DNA of 64,000 nt from Lolium rigidum (taxonomy: Eukaryota; Streptophyta; Magnoliopsida; Poales; Poaceae). The translations under genes and the position numbers were made by a program. How positions within the stretch are numbered: position 1 is the first letter of the stretch; every line of letters begins with the position of its first letter. The DNA is taken from the NCBI RefSeq assembly GCF_022539505.1, contig NC_061510.1, positions 393,248,249 to 393,312,248 on the forward strand, given 5' to 3'. Shown here in pieces: positions 1 to 13,635 of the stretch. The notes beneath the pieces were generated by a model. That model was not told the origin of the DNA and made no database searches. It saw only the letters and a program-made list of their open reading frames with translations.

Positions 1-3000
1 TAATATTTGCTTTTCAATGCAAGAGTGATAAGTATAGTACTTTGCATATAATTTGATAAAAATAATCAAATGACATGAGCAAGCGATGAACTTGCCTTTC
101 TTGACTGCAAGATTATGCGGGCAAAAGCTTCGATACGTGAGAACTCCAAATTCGAAATACCATCATTGTCCGGTAAGGACAATGTTTAAAGAACTGGCAA
201 AGATGCTATAATGCATAGTATGAGATGCAATTGTCCCGAGCGTAACCTAACCTCGATGGTTTAGGATGGATGAGTTGTAAAGATTTCTTTAGGGTGTGTT
301 CCACTTTTAGGATGATTCTCAAACAAGGTTCTTATTAGGGTTGGTGATATGAATAGCATAAGCAAGTAATATGATGCAACATAACAAGCATATATTCAAA
401 GGATAGTAGTGGAATAGAATGTAAAGAACAATTGTCAATTTTATGTTCTATTGGACATAGTTGATGATTATTTATACTATATTTCAAAAGAATAACTTTT
501 GAAGAACATGTTAATTAAGAAGTAATAAGTATTTCAACTAAGACTAGGACTTCTAGGATTTGATTGACCTTTGTTCTTCAAAAGAATAACTTTTGAAGAA
601 CAGGTTAATAAGAATGAGAACTACTATAAATAGAAGCAATGGCTTCTAGGGTTTACTATTGGATTCATTTAGTTCTCTAATAGAGACTAGTTGGTTTCTT
701 AAGTTGGATTAGTTCTATGTACAACAAGTATTGGCAGGTTTATTACTATGGTTGATTATGGTATCATATCAAAGGATGATGGTCAAGGTGGTGCTATGAG
801 TTAGGGTTTACTATTGCTTCACATTGGCTTAACACTAATGGCTTCTAAACTAGATGGTTTATTACTTTCTAAGTAGGGTTTAGTTGAATAGGAGCATATG
901 ATGTGAATTGCTACACAAGGTTGGTACTAGGGTTTATCATTAGGGTTCTACTAGGGTTTGATGGTTAAGGTTTATCCTAATGGTGTGGTATAATGGAGTG
1001 GTAATCAATGGTACTAATCCAATTAACAAGCTAGGGTTTATATCTAGGTGGCATTAGTGGATCATATAGGTCTTAACCAAAAATAAAGACATGAAATGAT
1101 GGTCTCATGGGAATTGTTCCAAGTTTTATTTTAGTGGATCATGAGTATGTACTCATTGGTTGTTTATTAAGGTCTTACATGTAAAGGTGAAGTGGATATG
1201 ATCACATGAGCTAAACCCCTAGGGTTTTAGGATTGGAACTATTTTAGGATGATCACATAAAATGATGGGATCAAGGTCTTACTTAAATTAAAACTAGGGT
1301 TTCTAAATTATGGTACAACCTCTAAAATTATAATTGATAAATAGAGTTGTGATTACTAATTACTTTGAATCAAAATTAATAATGGTTTAACATTTTATTA
1401 ATTTTTACAATAATTAATATTTAGGGTAACTTTTATTTAGCTTTAATTGAGAATTAGGGTTTATCAATTTGTGATTAGGTTTTAAAATAATTAACTTGTT
1501 AATTAAAGAATGTTTAGGTTACAAAATTTGAGTTATCAAAATAATCTTGGCTTTTAATATTTTCTTGATTATTACTATTTAAAGAAAATAGAAAATAGAA
1601 AATTGTAAATTAGGGTTTATGAATTACTACTAATAATTAAGTTAATGCAAATATGGTAAATAACATTTAATCCTAACATTTTATTTAGTTACTGAATAGT
1701 TAAAATTTAATTTTGGAACTTGATTATTTATTGAACTCAATTTGTATTTTAAATAACTGAAAAGGCATAATTAATAAGGTTAAAAATAAATGAATTTTAT
1801 TTTTACACACATTTTTGTTTTATATTTTATTTGAATAGAGTTTATTTTTGTGAGCATTTTGATATATTATTCATATTTTTCTGAGTTGAAATGAATTTAA
1901 TCTATTTCTGTAAAGTTTCAGCTATTTTCACGGAATTTGAAATTAAACAAAAATACTAAGTGTACCGGTCCGGATCTAACCCTAGTGACCGACAGGTGGG
2001 TCCTTTGACCAGGTCAAATGCCACGAGGGCGAAGACCAGTCAACTAAGCGTGAGGCCCCACTGCCACGTCATCCACGCCGGAGACGCGCCGGTGGGCGAC
2101 GGCGTCGGCGTTCTGGCCATCCCGCGCGTGCGCGGAGATCGCCAAACGAACCGCCCCGACCTACTGAGCAGGATAGTGAGAACGCCGCCACGAAAAGGTC
2201 ACCGGAGCTAGCTCCGGCGAGCATCTCCGCGGTGGTGCGAGTCGGTATGATCTCGAAATTGAGCTACACGCGATGCCGAGAAGGATTGGAGGATGCTAGA
2301 GGTGCGCAATCTCACCGGGAGGCGATTGGAGTGGTCAATGGTGTCGATGGTGGACTGGAGCTGGCCCTATTTCGCCATTCCCGGCGATGGCCGGAGAAAG
2401 GGGAAAATAGAAATTGACGTTGCTCCGAGCTCCCCTTCTTGATTCCTTCCGCCAGAAGGTCCTACGGCATCGGGCGCATCCAACGAGCTACGCCACGGAC
2501 TCCGGGTGCTCTCAATCGACGGCGCTATAGAGTTCGCCGGCGAACAGTGAGGGAAGAAGTTGAGAGATAGAGGGTGACTGAGGAGGAATGGCTGGACGGC
2601 GAGACATTAGGGTTTCAGTGCGGAGTTCAGGGCGTATTTATAGGCCACGACGAGGTCTATCTCGTCACCTCGCCGGCGGCAGTGGCCGGGATGCCTCGAT
2701 GAAGACTGAGGTGGATTGGGCGTGAATCTTGATGAGAAGTGGATGAGACGGACGCGAGAAGATTTGGCGAGGCTCTGAGATGGTCTCTGGCGTCCGGCGG
2801 TGTTCTTATCCCCGTCGAGGACGTGGCCGACGAGCTCCATCGTGCTGTCGCCCGCCAGGAGGAAGACGGAGCTTCTTTTCTTCCTCGCCGAAACGGTACG
2901 AGAACGTGGGTCGTTTTGTTGGTGGGCTGGGCTTCGACTTGGGCTGCTGTGTGGGCTGCTGCTGGGCTACAACGAAGGGGTAAGCCTGGTAAGCCCCTCT

Positions 3001-5078
3001 CTCTCTCTTATTCTTTTTCTATTTTCTGTTTTTATTTTCTGTTTTGATATTTCTATTTGAATTCAATTTCGAATTCTGTTCTGTTTTGCAGGTTCTAAAT
3101 TATTTGAATGGTTATACAATTTGATAATCATGCTCACTGCCTAGTTTGGTTGTTTAAACAAGTATTGAAATTTTTATTGTAGTGTTATGTTATGAGATTT
3201 GAGAAAAATGGAAATGGGTTAAATATCTATTTCAATTTTCTTTTTTAACTTAAGAACCAGGTTTATTTAAATGACTCTTAATTTTATAATAAGTGCATAG
3301 TGAACATATCATTAGGTTTAACAATATGGATTGTTCACATATAATTCTCCTTATGGCTAGAGTTTAAATTAAATGAGAATGAAATGAATTCATCATTTTA
3401 TGTGAAGGGTTATTTCTTAGGGTTTAAGAAGATGGTTAAGAAAGTTTTATAATTACTAATCTGGTTTTAGTAAACTTTAGCTTGAATTAATTAAGATGGA
3501 TCCTATGTTTATAATTAGCAATGCATTTGCTAATGATGGTTTAATTTATAGAACCCTACTTCATTTGGTCTACTAGGATGGAAAGGTAGGGTTTAATATT
3601 TTATGTGAAGTGATTCCTATATGAAAGGTTTAGGGTTTTGGGTAATACTTCACTAGTTGAATTATAAAATAGGTATGAGGCATGGCAGGATTCTAATTAT
3701 AATCCAAGTTAATCCATGGGTTGGAATTCAAATGTAGTTTAGGATTTAAGTAGTGATCACCAATGTGATACACAACTAGGATTAGAATATGAGCATAAGC
3801 TTGATCATGTTTTAGTGGCTAGGGTTATCCTTCTCACTTAGGTAGAATTATTGTATCAGGGCAATACTAGGTTGGTCTCAAATGTTTGGATAAACAAGGT
3901 TTAGATACCATATCAATACTACTCTATACAAGGCATGAGTATTGGTTTAGTTAACTACTAATGAGTTACTTATTATTTCATGAGAATAATGAGATCTATA
4001 CATCACTTATATAGGTTTAATTTATCAGCTCAATTTATAAAGTAAAATCATACAATAGACATGCTCCACTTATTCCTCACTAATCTCTCTTCTTTAATAC
4101 TTCTCTCAACACACTCACTTAGATTTCTTAGGTTTTATGATCATCACCCAATTTGTAATAATCAAAGTATTGGCCTCACAACAATTCATTGGTGAATTAT
4201 TGTTCCCTCTCCAAGATCAAGTATAAGTCCATATACTTGAGTATACCTCTTTAGGTTGAGCTATTGTAAATAGGTAGGGTTCCTCTAGAGTTTATGATCA
4301 TTACCAAGTTGTAATAATCACAACACTTGCCTCTCTTTATTTACTAGAAGAATAGGTTCTTGCTTACCATCAAGTGTGATCTAGGTCAAGTAGGGTTTAA
4401 TACTTGGCTTGTACCCTTATAGCATTGCTTAGTATTCATGGTTTATCTCACATAGATAGGTTGGATATTAAACTAGGTTCTACCCAATGGATAGTATAAG
4501 CATATGAATGATTCTTACCTTTCTCTAAATTTAATGATATGAGTTGGAAAACAAGGTTGGAATGGTCAAGAGTTAATAAGGAATGAACATGAATGTTCTT
4601 GACATGGAATCAAGTATTGTAGTGGAAAAGATATACCATGTGACTCATGGTAGGAACATTTATTTAGTAGAAGACATGGATAAGATAAGTAAATAATAGT
4701 TTCTTAATTAATTGTGTTCTCTGATTTAGGATTGAATAATTATTCATGTGTTGTTGTAAGGAATGGCATGTTAAGATCCTTTATAAGATCTTGTAGTTAA
4801 TCCTTACTTAAGATGTTATTTGTTGTAAAACTAATTCTATTTGATCTAGCCCATAGATCAAATCATATCTACCCAAAACAAGGTTTTAGCAAAGATCACA
4901 GTGAAGTTTATAGCGCTTGACTTGATGATCTACTTCAATTCCAGCAAGTCAAGTGAAACTTCAGTTACTGTGGTAAGTTTTATTTGAAGCGCGAAAATTC
5001 CCCGGATTTTCTATGCATGAATGCAATGCACACTTTGGTGTTCTCTCATTTTGTAGCCTCTAAACCTGGGATATTACA
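1..5078 (-). mobile_element. Left LTR (3' LTR in sense) of a giant-LTR non-coding element
   Basis: Positions 1-3802 recur almost base for base at 9385-13201, which makes them LTR copies. The end at 5078 is set by terminal TATTACA (sense strand TGTAATATCCC) directly next to a polypurine tract. The sense strand is minus. By comparison with the right LTR, which begins at 7995, this copy lacks its last roughly 1390 bases, which lie left of the window. The implied full LTR is about 6.5 kb. It is AT-rich with many TAGGGTTT motifs except for a GC-rich block at 1965-2990 that contains a minus-strand TATA box. No real coding region is seen. The size and lack of coding resemble the LARD class described in Triticeae; the family name is not assigned. 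Confidence 0.88.
2635..2642 (-). promoter_or_regulatory. TATA box of the giant LTR (left copy)
   Basis: The minus strand reads CCTATAAATACGCC inside the GC-rich block, followed by a leader-like stretch. A start site about 30 bases downstream would fall near 2605. This divides the LTR into a U3 of about 2.5 kb and a very long R-U5 of about 4 kb. The identical motif occurs in the right LTR. Confidence 0.6.
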
Positions 5079-5092
5079 GCCTCTCCCCCTTA
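5079..5092 (-). other. Polypurine tract of the giant-LTR element
   Basis: The minus strand reads AAGGGGGAGAGGC directly before the LTR terminus TGTAATATCCC. This is the expected primer site for plus-strand DNA synthesis and it fixes the element's orientation as minus. The adjacent interior contains a short inverted motif (GAACTTCGGGACGAAGTTC on the minus strand). Confidence 0.85.
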
Positions 5093-7980
5093 AACTGAAC
5101 TTCGTCCCGAAGTTCGAACGCTCTCATGTTTCGGAATGTTGAACTGACTTGAACAAATCACAATCCTTCAAACTCCATGGTGATCTCATTAGATATAATT
5201 GGATATATCCCTTGTCCAGATCCTTCCTGAAGTCTTCTGATGTCTGGCACTGATACTTTCTTCAATTCTATGATTTCTTCCAACACTCTAAGCTTATAGG
5301 CTTACTCTCCAAAGATTCTTGGATTAGGACATCTTCTTATGCTAATGGACTTTACTATTGGTTGTGGTGACATCTTCCTATCTGGGTACTCAAAGCTTGG
5401 TTCTACCATGCGGTAATCCATGCGGTGATCCAAACCTTAAGTCTAAAAGATTGGCTTCAAGGTAAGGTATTGTTTTTCCCTTACTACCATAACGAATGTA
5501 ATGGTACTTCGTAAGATATTTATAATATGCATGGTCCTGGTTGTTTAGCCCTACGAATGGATTAGACTCATTTAGTCCATCCAATCATGGCTTCTAGTTT
5601 ATGCTAATTATCCATCTTTTGGTTTCTTTTGGTTCCATGAAAGGAATCTTTCTTTTGGTCTGAGGTTTTGGTATGGTCAAACTCCTTCGGTCTTTGAGCT
5701 TCTCAAGATTTGATTGTCCTCTGACATCTTCTTCATCCAACTTCATTATCTTAGACTTACTTGAGCTCTTGTACTTTTGAGTAATTATTAATTACCCACT
5801 CAAGTTAGGGTCTAACTCTTACTTCTTCGAGATATGAACCTCGACTTCTGGTCTGACAGCCTCCTGAGAGTACTATTATATGGATACTTTCCAACAACCT
5901 TATGAAAATAAGATCGGACTTCCTCTCAGTTCAAACCTTTTTCTTCCTCTATCATGCTAAAAATCATATCTTAATACTTCTCCTTCAACTTTCCTCTCCC
6001 CCTTGGAGTTTACTAATGATCTTTAACTCTTTTTCTTCTATTCATTAAACTCCAAGGTTAGAAGATTGGTCTTGGTCTGGCTTTTAGTTTGTACTTTTCT
6101 AGAGTCTCACGAAGAATTGTTTGCGGTGTATCCACACAGTTGTGGGTATCCGATGTGAATCCTCCGACTAAATGGTTACCAACTACGGATTACCAGCTGG
6201 GAAATACCAGTTGCGGAATCCCTCTTTCTTTTAGAGTAAAGAAATGTTCAAGCTACGGACTATCTGGTACCAGCTGCAGACTACCTAGTACTAGAGGTGG
6301 CTTGTTTGATACTAGCTGGACTATTTATGGTTCTAGTCAACATCTACCTGCCAGATGCGAATACTTCTAGAGTTTTAGTTAAGATCTACCTTACTTTCAA
6401 TGCTTTCTCTTCATTTTTATCCTATATCAGTTCGCTGTCTTATTACACCAGCTGCGACTTTACTGGTCCATTTCCTTCTTCTAGGGTTGGTTTTACAAGA
6501 AAACCACTTGTTGACACCATAAAAATAGTATCGTAAGTGACTTCACTTGCATTCCCTTCTTCCATAATGAATACGGCTCCACTTCTACTACTCCATATTC
6601 ACTATTTTTCTCACTTTCATGGTGCTTCCATCTTGAAGTACTCCTCAATTGAGGATGAAAGTGAGTTTTGATTAATCCTTCCTTTGAAGTAGTGTGGTTG
6701 CTTCCCACAATTGTACTTCCTTCTTCCCGTGAACCTTCATCTTGTCTTCAAAACCTTCAGAGTTCGTTACTTCCTCACACGAATACCTTTACCCTCTAGA
6801 CCTATAACATCAAGTAAGAGTTTGATATTGCAACATGCATTTGCATATCAAAGTCAAACTTCATGTATGGATCTAGTCAAACAATGAAAATCCAATAAAA
6901 TCCAAGAAGATTCAGCTTTGTGCTTATAATACACATCTTTATATGCCCGAATATAATAGTTGGGTAAGACATCCCTAAACATCAGGCTCGGATGTGTAGT
7001 ATATAACACCACATAAGATAGGTTTTGGTTGTGATACTTAGCACATATATAGGGATTTCTACTTTTTGTCTCAATATTTACCTCAATTGCTCACTTGCAA
7101 TCAAATAAACTTGAGCAAATTGGTCTAAATGGATTATGGTTGACCTAATTTCCTTGGGAAGTGCTAAATTACCTTCCATTTAATTGAAATCTATCCTCAC
7201 ATGATCTCTCGAGGCTATAACATGGCTACTCTAAACACAGGATTGTTAGAATATATCACCTATGACTCCATGATTTCTCTATGTGATATGCTCTAAATAA
7301 GCCTTCCTTAAACTAAGGACTATGGTTCTAGCATACTCGACATAGTTTTCCAGGATTTTAAGGCCTAAGCTTTCGAACTATTCCTTAAATCCTACTCCTT
7401 ATCATACTTCTGTTATCGTACTTATGATGTTCTACTCTATCACATCATGACTCTCAAGTGAATCATATATGATTACCAACTCTACCATGAAAAGTAGACT
7501 TATATAACTCCTATCACTCTTCCTTACCTCCTATGATTGACTCATCATAGGTATATACTACCTCATATTACTTATCTATATTACTTAACATCAGTCATTT
7601 GACATTTTAAACGACTCTTACTTAACTATAACTTGTGTTGGTATACTTCTTCCAATAGGATATCTTCCTTGTGGTTGTATCCTCTCTTTGGACTACCATG
7701 TATTGTATACCAACTGTGGTCTACTACCACCCATTATCTTAAGCTCCAATGGTGTTCTAATTATTTGGAATGAAGCAAGATAACTAACTAACTTAACTTA
7801 AGAAAGATAGATAAGAAAGATTGACTCGAGTGTGTCAGGATTATTCTCAAGTGAATACCCATCTCAAGTCATAAGAATAGTTGGTTTAGCATAGTTGTCA
7901 TAGCTAAGACTACTTCCTATAGACACTACCAAACCTATAGGTCTCCTTTAAAGGGTTTTAATCCTAGGGTCAAAGCATTT
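5093..7980 (-). mobile_element. Non-coding interior of the giant-LTR element
   Basis: About 2.9 kb lies between PPT and PBS. No frame carries gag, protease, RT or integrase similarity, and the longest ORFs are under 100 codons and unconvincing. A short region at about 6120-6350 holds degenerate repeats of an ACCAGCTGCGGACTACC-like unit. The element must be mobilised in trans, as for known non-autonomous large derivatives. Confidence 0.75.
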
Positions 7981-7992
7981 GCTCTGATACCA
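7981..7992 (-). other. Primer-binding site (initiator Met-tRNA type)
   Basis: The minus strand reads TGGTATCAGAGC, complementary to the 3' end of plant initiator Met-tRNA. It is two bases from the LTR end (TGTGGTGACCC on plus, GGGTCACCACA on sense). Together with the PPT at 5079 it defines the element's ends. Confidence 0.88.
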
Positions 7993-8928
7993 GCTGTGGT
8001 GACCCAGCGTACCACTGCATGGTGTAGTACACAAGTCGTTGACATAACACAAGTGAAACACCGTTCCACCCATATTACATCCCTCGCAGTGGTACAACGA
8101 AACATATGCGAGTCCAAGGTATGTCTATAGAAGGATACATAAGCTGTTTACAGAAGATCAACACAGCCTCCTACTTTACAGTGAGGTAAAACTTCAAATA
8201 AAGCTCCAGAAGAACGACTCGTAGTCTAACTAATTGCTAACTTAAGCTTCAGAGCTACTAGGCTTACTATAGAAATCTAGCTAATTAGGTGCTAGGATTA
8301 GGGAAAGGCTCCCTTCTATTACTAGTCTAAGTTTTCACTCTAGTTGTTGCAGAAGTTGACTTCATTGACTTCTTTGCTTGGGTTCTTCATCTTGTTGCAG
8401 TTGACTCCTTTGTCTTCGAGTTCCACGGTAGTTTATCCTCCGGTGCCTCCATAGCTAAGCGGGGATTTAAGAGTGGGATGAGTACGAGCGTACTCAGCAA
8501 GTTCATATTAGGGAATAGGTGTATCATGCACTAGCTACAGCCACAGACCAGAAAGTCATAGGCGAATGCAAGTTTTCATAATCATTTCTTCAAAAGGTTT
8601 ATTTTATTCTGAAAACTATGCCCGTCAGTCTTCACAGGTTGACTAGAACTTCATGGAGTTCCTTTCCTGCCGCGTTCGCAGTTCCCTTCCCGGAACAGGG
8701 AGTGACAGTCACAATTCAGTATCCTCTGCAGAGGTGCGTTACTTTTCCCATAAGAGAACTTAACCTTGTTGCCAACCGGGCAGCTGGCACCGTCCACACT
8801 TCCTTTGGTGTGAGGTCAGGTATAAGAACCAAGCCAATCACCGCCTTCTCCGCGACCTCGCGGACCCACCCTTTTGTAAGTCCTGTCCTCTCCTATATCT
8901 ATGGGTAGACTAACACGGGCACTTGTTC

Positions 8929-9171
8929 TCTCCTATATCTAATGGTAGACCGTGCAGGACCACATGTCCCCACCTTTACCAAAGATAGACCGATCCGAAC
9001 AACTTATGTGCCCTGTTCTATACACCATAGATAGACCGATCCGGACAACCCTTACAATCCTTCATAGACCAATAATAAGTCTACCCTCTCCCGTATCTAA
9101 TGGTAGACTATGCAGGACCACATGTCCCCACCTTTACCAAAGATAGACCGATCCGGGCAACCCTTATTACC
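8929..9171. repeat. Imperfect direct repeat in the LTR (158-bp offset)
   Basis: The segment from ATCTAATGGTAGAC through the AGATAGACCGATCC motif occurs at about 8937 and again 158 bases later at about 9095. Shorter GATAGACCGATCCG copies lie between. It sits in the U5 part of the right LTR; the equivalent part of the left LTR is outside the window. Confidence 0.75.
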
Positions 9172-12020
9172 AGTCCGTTGGCATGCGAGAGGGAAAAGAT
9201 ACAGCTGGCTTCCCCGCAGCCATTATAGATCTTATGGTCAACGCGATATGTACGGCGCTAGAATCACTGGACGGCATTGGTACTTAATCCTATATGAATA
9301 GTACCCGTGCAATGGAACCTCCACCAATCAACACATACCATGGTTCCATTGCCCACCACATAGTCATATTCATAATTGTAAAATTAATATTTGCTTTTCA
9401 ATGCAAGAGTGATAAGTATAGTACTTTGCATATAATTTGATAAAAATAATCAAATGACATGAGCAAGCGATGAACTTGCCTTTCTTGACTGCAAGATTAT
9501 GCAGGCAAAAGCTTCGATACGTGAGAACTCCAAATTCTGAAATACCATCATTGTCCGGTAAGGACAATGTTTAAAGAACTGGCAAAGATGCTATAATGCA
9601 TAGTATGAGATGCAATTGTCCCGAGCGTAACCTAACCTCGATGGTTTAGGATGGATGAGTTGTAAAGATTTCTTTAGGGTGTGTTCCACTTTTAGGATGA
9701 TTCTCAAACAAGGTTCTTATTAGGGTTGGTGATATGAATAGCATAAGCAAGTAATATGATGCAACATAACAAGCATATATTCAAAGGATAGTAGTGGAAT
9801 AGAATGTAAAGAACAATTGTCAATTTTATGTTCTATTGGACATGGTTGATGATTATTTATACTATATTTCAAAAGAATAACTTTTGAAGAACATGTTAAT
9901 TAAGAAGTAATAAGTATTTCAACTAAGACTAGGACTTCTAGGGTTTGATTGACCTTTGTTCTTCAAAAGAATAACTTTTGAAGAACAGGTTAATAAGAAT
10001 GAGAACTACTATAAATAGAAGCAATGGCTTCTAGGGTTTACTATTGGATTCATTTAGTTCTCTAATAGAGACTAGTTGGTTTCTTAAGTTGGATTAGTTC
10101 TATGTACAACAAGTATTGGCAGGTTTATTACTATGGTTGATTATGGTATCATATCAAAGGATGATGGTCAAGGTGGTGCTATGAGTTAGGGTTTACTATT
10201 GCTTCACATTGGCTTAACACTAATGGCTTCTAAACTAGATGGTTTATTACTTTCTAAGTAGGGTTTAGTTGAATAGGAGCATATGATGTGAATTGCTACA
10301 CAAGGTTGGTACTAGGGTTTATCATTAGGGTTCTACTAGGGTTTGATGGTTAAGGTTTATCCTAATGGTGTGGTATAATGGAGTGGTAATCAATGGTACT
10401 AATCCAATTAACAAGCTAGGGTTTATATCTAGGTGGCATTAGTGGATCATATAGGTCTTAACCAAAAATAAAGACATGAAATGATGGTCTCATGGGAATT
10501 GTTCCAAGTTTTATTTTAGTGGATCATGAGTATGTACTCATTGGTTGTTTATTAAGGTCTTACATGTAAAGGTGAAGTGGATATGATCACATGAGCTAAA
10601 CCCCTAGGGTTTTAGGATTGGAACTATTTTAGGATGATCACATAAAATGATGGGATCAAGGTCTTACTTAAATTAAAACTAGGGTTTCTAAATTATGGTA
10701 CAACTTCTAAAATTATAATTGATAAATAGAGTTGTGATTACTAATTACTTTGAATCAAAATTAATAATGGTTTAACATTTTATTAATTTTTACAATAATT
10801 AATATTTAGGGTAACTTTTATTTAGCTTTAATTGAGAATTAGGGTTTATCAATTTGTGATTAGGTTTTAAAATAATTAACTTGTTAATTAAAGAATGTTT
10901 AGGTTACAAAATTTGAGTTATCAAAATAATCTTGGCTTTTAATATTTTCTTGATTATTACTATTTAAAGAAAATAGAAAATAGAAAATTGTAAATTAGGG
11001 TTTATGAATTACTACTAATAATTAAGTTAATGCAAATATGGTAAATAACATTTAATCCTAACATTTTATTTAGTTACTGAATAGTTAAAATTTAATTTTG
11101 GAACTTGATTATTTATTGAACTCAATTTGTATTTTAAATAACTGAAAAGGCATAATTAATAAGGTTAAAAATAAATGAATTTTATTTTTACACACATTTT
11201 TGTTTTATATTTTATTTGAATAGAGTTTATTTTTGTGAGCATTTTGATATATTATTCATATTTTTCTGAGTTGAAATGAATTTAATCTATTTCTGTAAAG
11301 TTTCAGCTATTTTCTGGAATTTGAAATTAAACAAAAATACTAAGTGTACCGGTCTGGATCTAACCCTAGTGACCGACAGGTGGGTCCTTTGACCAGGTCA
11401 AATGCCACGAGGGCGAAGACCAGTCAACTAAGCGTGAGGCCCCACCTGCCACGTCATCCACGCCGGAGACGCGCCGGTGGGCGACGGCGTCGGCGTTCTG
11501 GCCATCCCGCGCGTGCGCGGAGATCGCCAAACGAACCGCCCCGACCTACTGAGCAGGATAGTGAGAACGCCGCCACGAAAAGGTCACCGGAGCTAGCTCC
11601 GGCGAGCATCTCCGCGGTGGTGCGAGTCGGTATGATCTCGAAATTGAGCTACACGCGATGCCGAGAAGGATTGGAGGATGCTAGAGGTGCGCAATCTCAC
11701 CAGGAGGCGATTGGAGTGGTCAATGGTGTCGATGGTGGACTGGAGCTGGCCCTATTTCGCCATTCCCGGCGATGGCCGGAGAAAGGGGAAAATAGAAATT
11801 GACGTTGCTCCGAGCTCCCCTTCTTGATTCCTTCCGCCAGAAGGTCCTACGGCATCGGGCGCATCCAACGAGCTACGCCACGGACTCCGGGGTGCTCTCA
11901 ATCGACGGCGCTATAGAGTTCGCCGGCGAACAGTGAGGGAAGAAGTTGAGAGATAGAGGGTGACTGAGGAGGAATGGCTGGACGGCGAGACATTAGGGTT
12001 TCAGTGCGGAGTTCAGGGCG

Positions 12021-12028
12021 TATTTATA
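12021..12028 (-). promoter_or_regulatory. TATA box of the giant LTR (right copy)
   Basis: Same CCTATAAATACGCC motif as in the left LTR. As this is the sense 5' LTR, it would be the active promoter of the element, with transcription running leftward. Confidence 0.6.
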
Positions 12029-13201
12029 GGCCACGACGAGGTCTATCTCGTCACCTCGCCGGCGGCGGTGGCCGGGATGCCTCGATGAAGACCGAGGTGG
12101 ATTGGGCGTGAATCTTGATGAGAAGTGGATGAGACGGACGCGAGAAGATTTGGCGAGGCTGCGAGATGGTCTCTCGGCGTCCGGCGGTGTTCTTATCCCC
12201 GTCGAGGACGTGGCCGACGAGCTCCATCGTGCTGTCGCCCGCCAGGAGGAAGACGGAGCTTCTTTTCTTCCTCGCCGAAACGGTACGAGAACGTGGGTCG
12301 TTTTGTTGGTGGGCTGGGCTTCGACTTGGGCTGCTGTGGGCTGCTGGCTAGCAGTGAGCTGCTGTGGGCTACAACGAAGGGGTAAGCCTCGGTAAGCCCC
12401 TCTCTCTCTCTTATTCTTTTTCTATTTTCTCGTTTTTATTTTCTGTTTTGATATTTCTATTTGAATTCAATTTCGAATTCGTTCGTTTTGCAGGTTCTAA
12501 ATTATTTGAATGGTTATACAATTTGATAATCATGCTCACTGCCTAGTTTGGTTGTTTAAACAAGTATTGAAATTTTTATTGTAGTGTTATGTTATGAGAT
12601 TTGAGAAAAATGGAAATGGGTTAAATATCTATTTCAATTTTCTTTTTTAACTTAAGAACCAGGTTTATTTAAATGACTCTTAATTTTATAATAAGTGCAT
12701 AGTGAACATATCATTAGGTTTAACAATATGGATTGTTCACATATAATTCTCCTTATGGCTAGAGTTTAAATTAAATGAGAATGAAATGAATTCATCATTT
12801 TATGTGAAGGGTTATTTCTTAGGGTTTAAGAAGATGGTTAAGAAAGTTTTATAATTACTAATCTGGTTTTAGTAAACTTTAGCTTGAATTAATTAAGATG
12901 GATCCTATGTTTATAATTAGCAATGCATTTGCTAATGATGGTTTAATTTATAGAACCCTACTTCATTTGGTCTACTAGGATGGAAAGGTAGGGTTTAATA
13001 TTTTATGTGAAGTGATTCCTATATGAAAGGTTTAGGGTTTTGGGTAATACTTCACTAGTTGAATTATAAAATAGGTATGAGGCATGGCAGGATTCTAATT
13101 ATAATCCAAGTTAATCCATGGGTTGGAATTCAAATGTAGTTTAGGATTTAAGTAGTGATCACCAATGTGATACACAACTAGGATTAGAATATGAGCATAA
13201 G

Positions 13202-13635
13202 CACAATGTAACCCCGTTTTTCGGATCCATGCAAGCGCGGAGAGCGATACTTGATAGAAATATGGCACGACTCCTAGAGTCACTGACGACGATGAAGAAG
13301 CTTCAAGGACAGCATTGGAAGACGATGTAGACGCACTTGACGAAGCTCGAGACGAAGTATTATCAAGGGTCACCAAATATCAACAGGACCTGAAGAATTA
13401 CCACAGTCGACGTTTGCGGCCAAGATCTTTTCAAGTGGGGGACTTAGTTCTTCGGCTCACGCAAAAAAGTCATGAAAAACTCGAGTCACCATGGCTTGGT
13501 CCCTATATCGTCACGGAAGTAATTGGAGGAGGAGCATACAGGATAAAGGACAAGAAGACGGGGTGGAGGAGCAAAACCCTCGGAACGTGGCGCAACTCGG
13601 GCGGTTCCTACGCCTAGAGCTAAAATATAGTCCTT
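13202..13635 (+). pseudogene. TAT-1 integrase C-terminal fragment (gypsy, Tat lineage)
   Basis: The plus frame contains the motif series EDDVDALDEARDEVLSRV, FQVGDLVLRL, SPWLGPYIVTEV and GGGAYRIKDKKTG. This is the C-terminal DNA-binding end of a Ty3/gypsy integrase. Catalytic core, RNase H, RT and gag are missing because the element is truncated where it meets the giant LTR. A frameshift near 13555 moves the last residues (NPRNVAQLGRFLR-like) to another frame. The same region is in TAT-2 at about 51724-51850 on the minus strand, so this is the 3' end of pol of a plus-oriented element. Confidence 0.85.

Larger units (their letters stand above)
7995..13201 (-). mobile_element. Right LTR (5' LTR in sense) of the giant-LTR element, truncated at 13201
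   Basis: The LTR starts with TGTGGTGACCC right after the PBS. From 9385 it aligns with window position 1 onward, and the match stops at 13201 (left copy 3802). About 1.28 kb of U3 is therefore missing and foreign TAT-1 sequence follows. Since this is the upstream end of the sense 5' LTR, the loss removes distal U3 but leaves the TATA box at 12021-12028. Differences from the left copy are few and cluster at CTG/CAG sites. Confidence 0.88.

Noticed and set aside
600..1500. TAGGGTTT-rich sequence as an interstitial telomere
   Set aside because: The motifs are dispersed, not in tandem (TTTAGGG)n, and recur identically in the second LTR, so they belong to the element.
11344..11802. 152-codon ORF in the GC-rich part of the right giant LTR (and shorter forms at 1960-2417)
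   Set aside because: The left LTR copy breaks the frame by a one-base difference, codon content is that of GC-rich non-coding sequence, and it runs opposite to the LTR promoter. No motif is visible.
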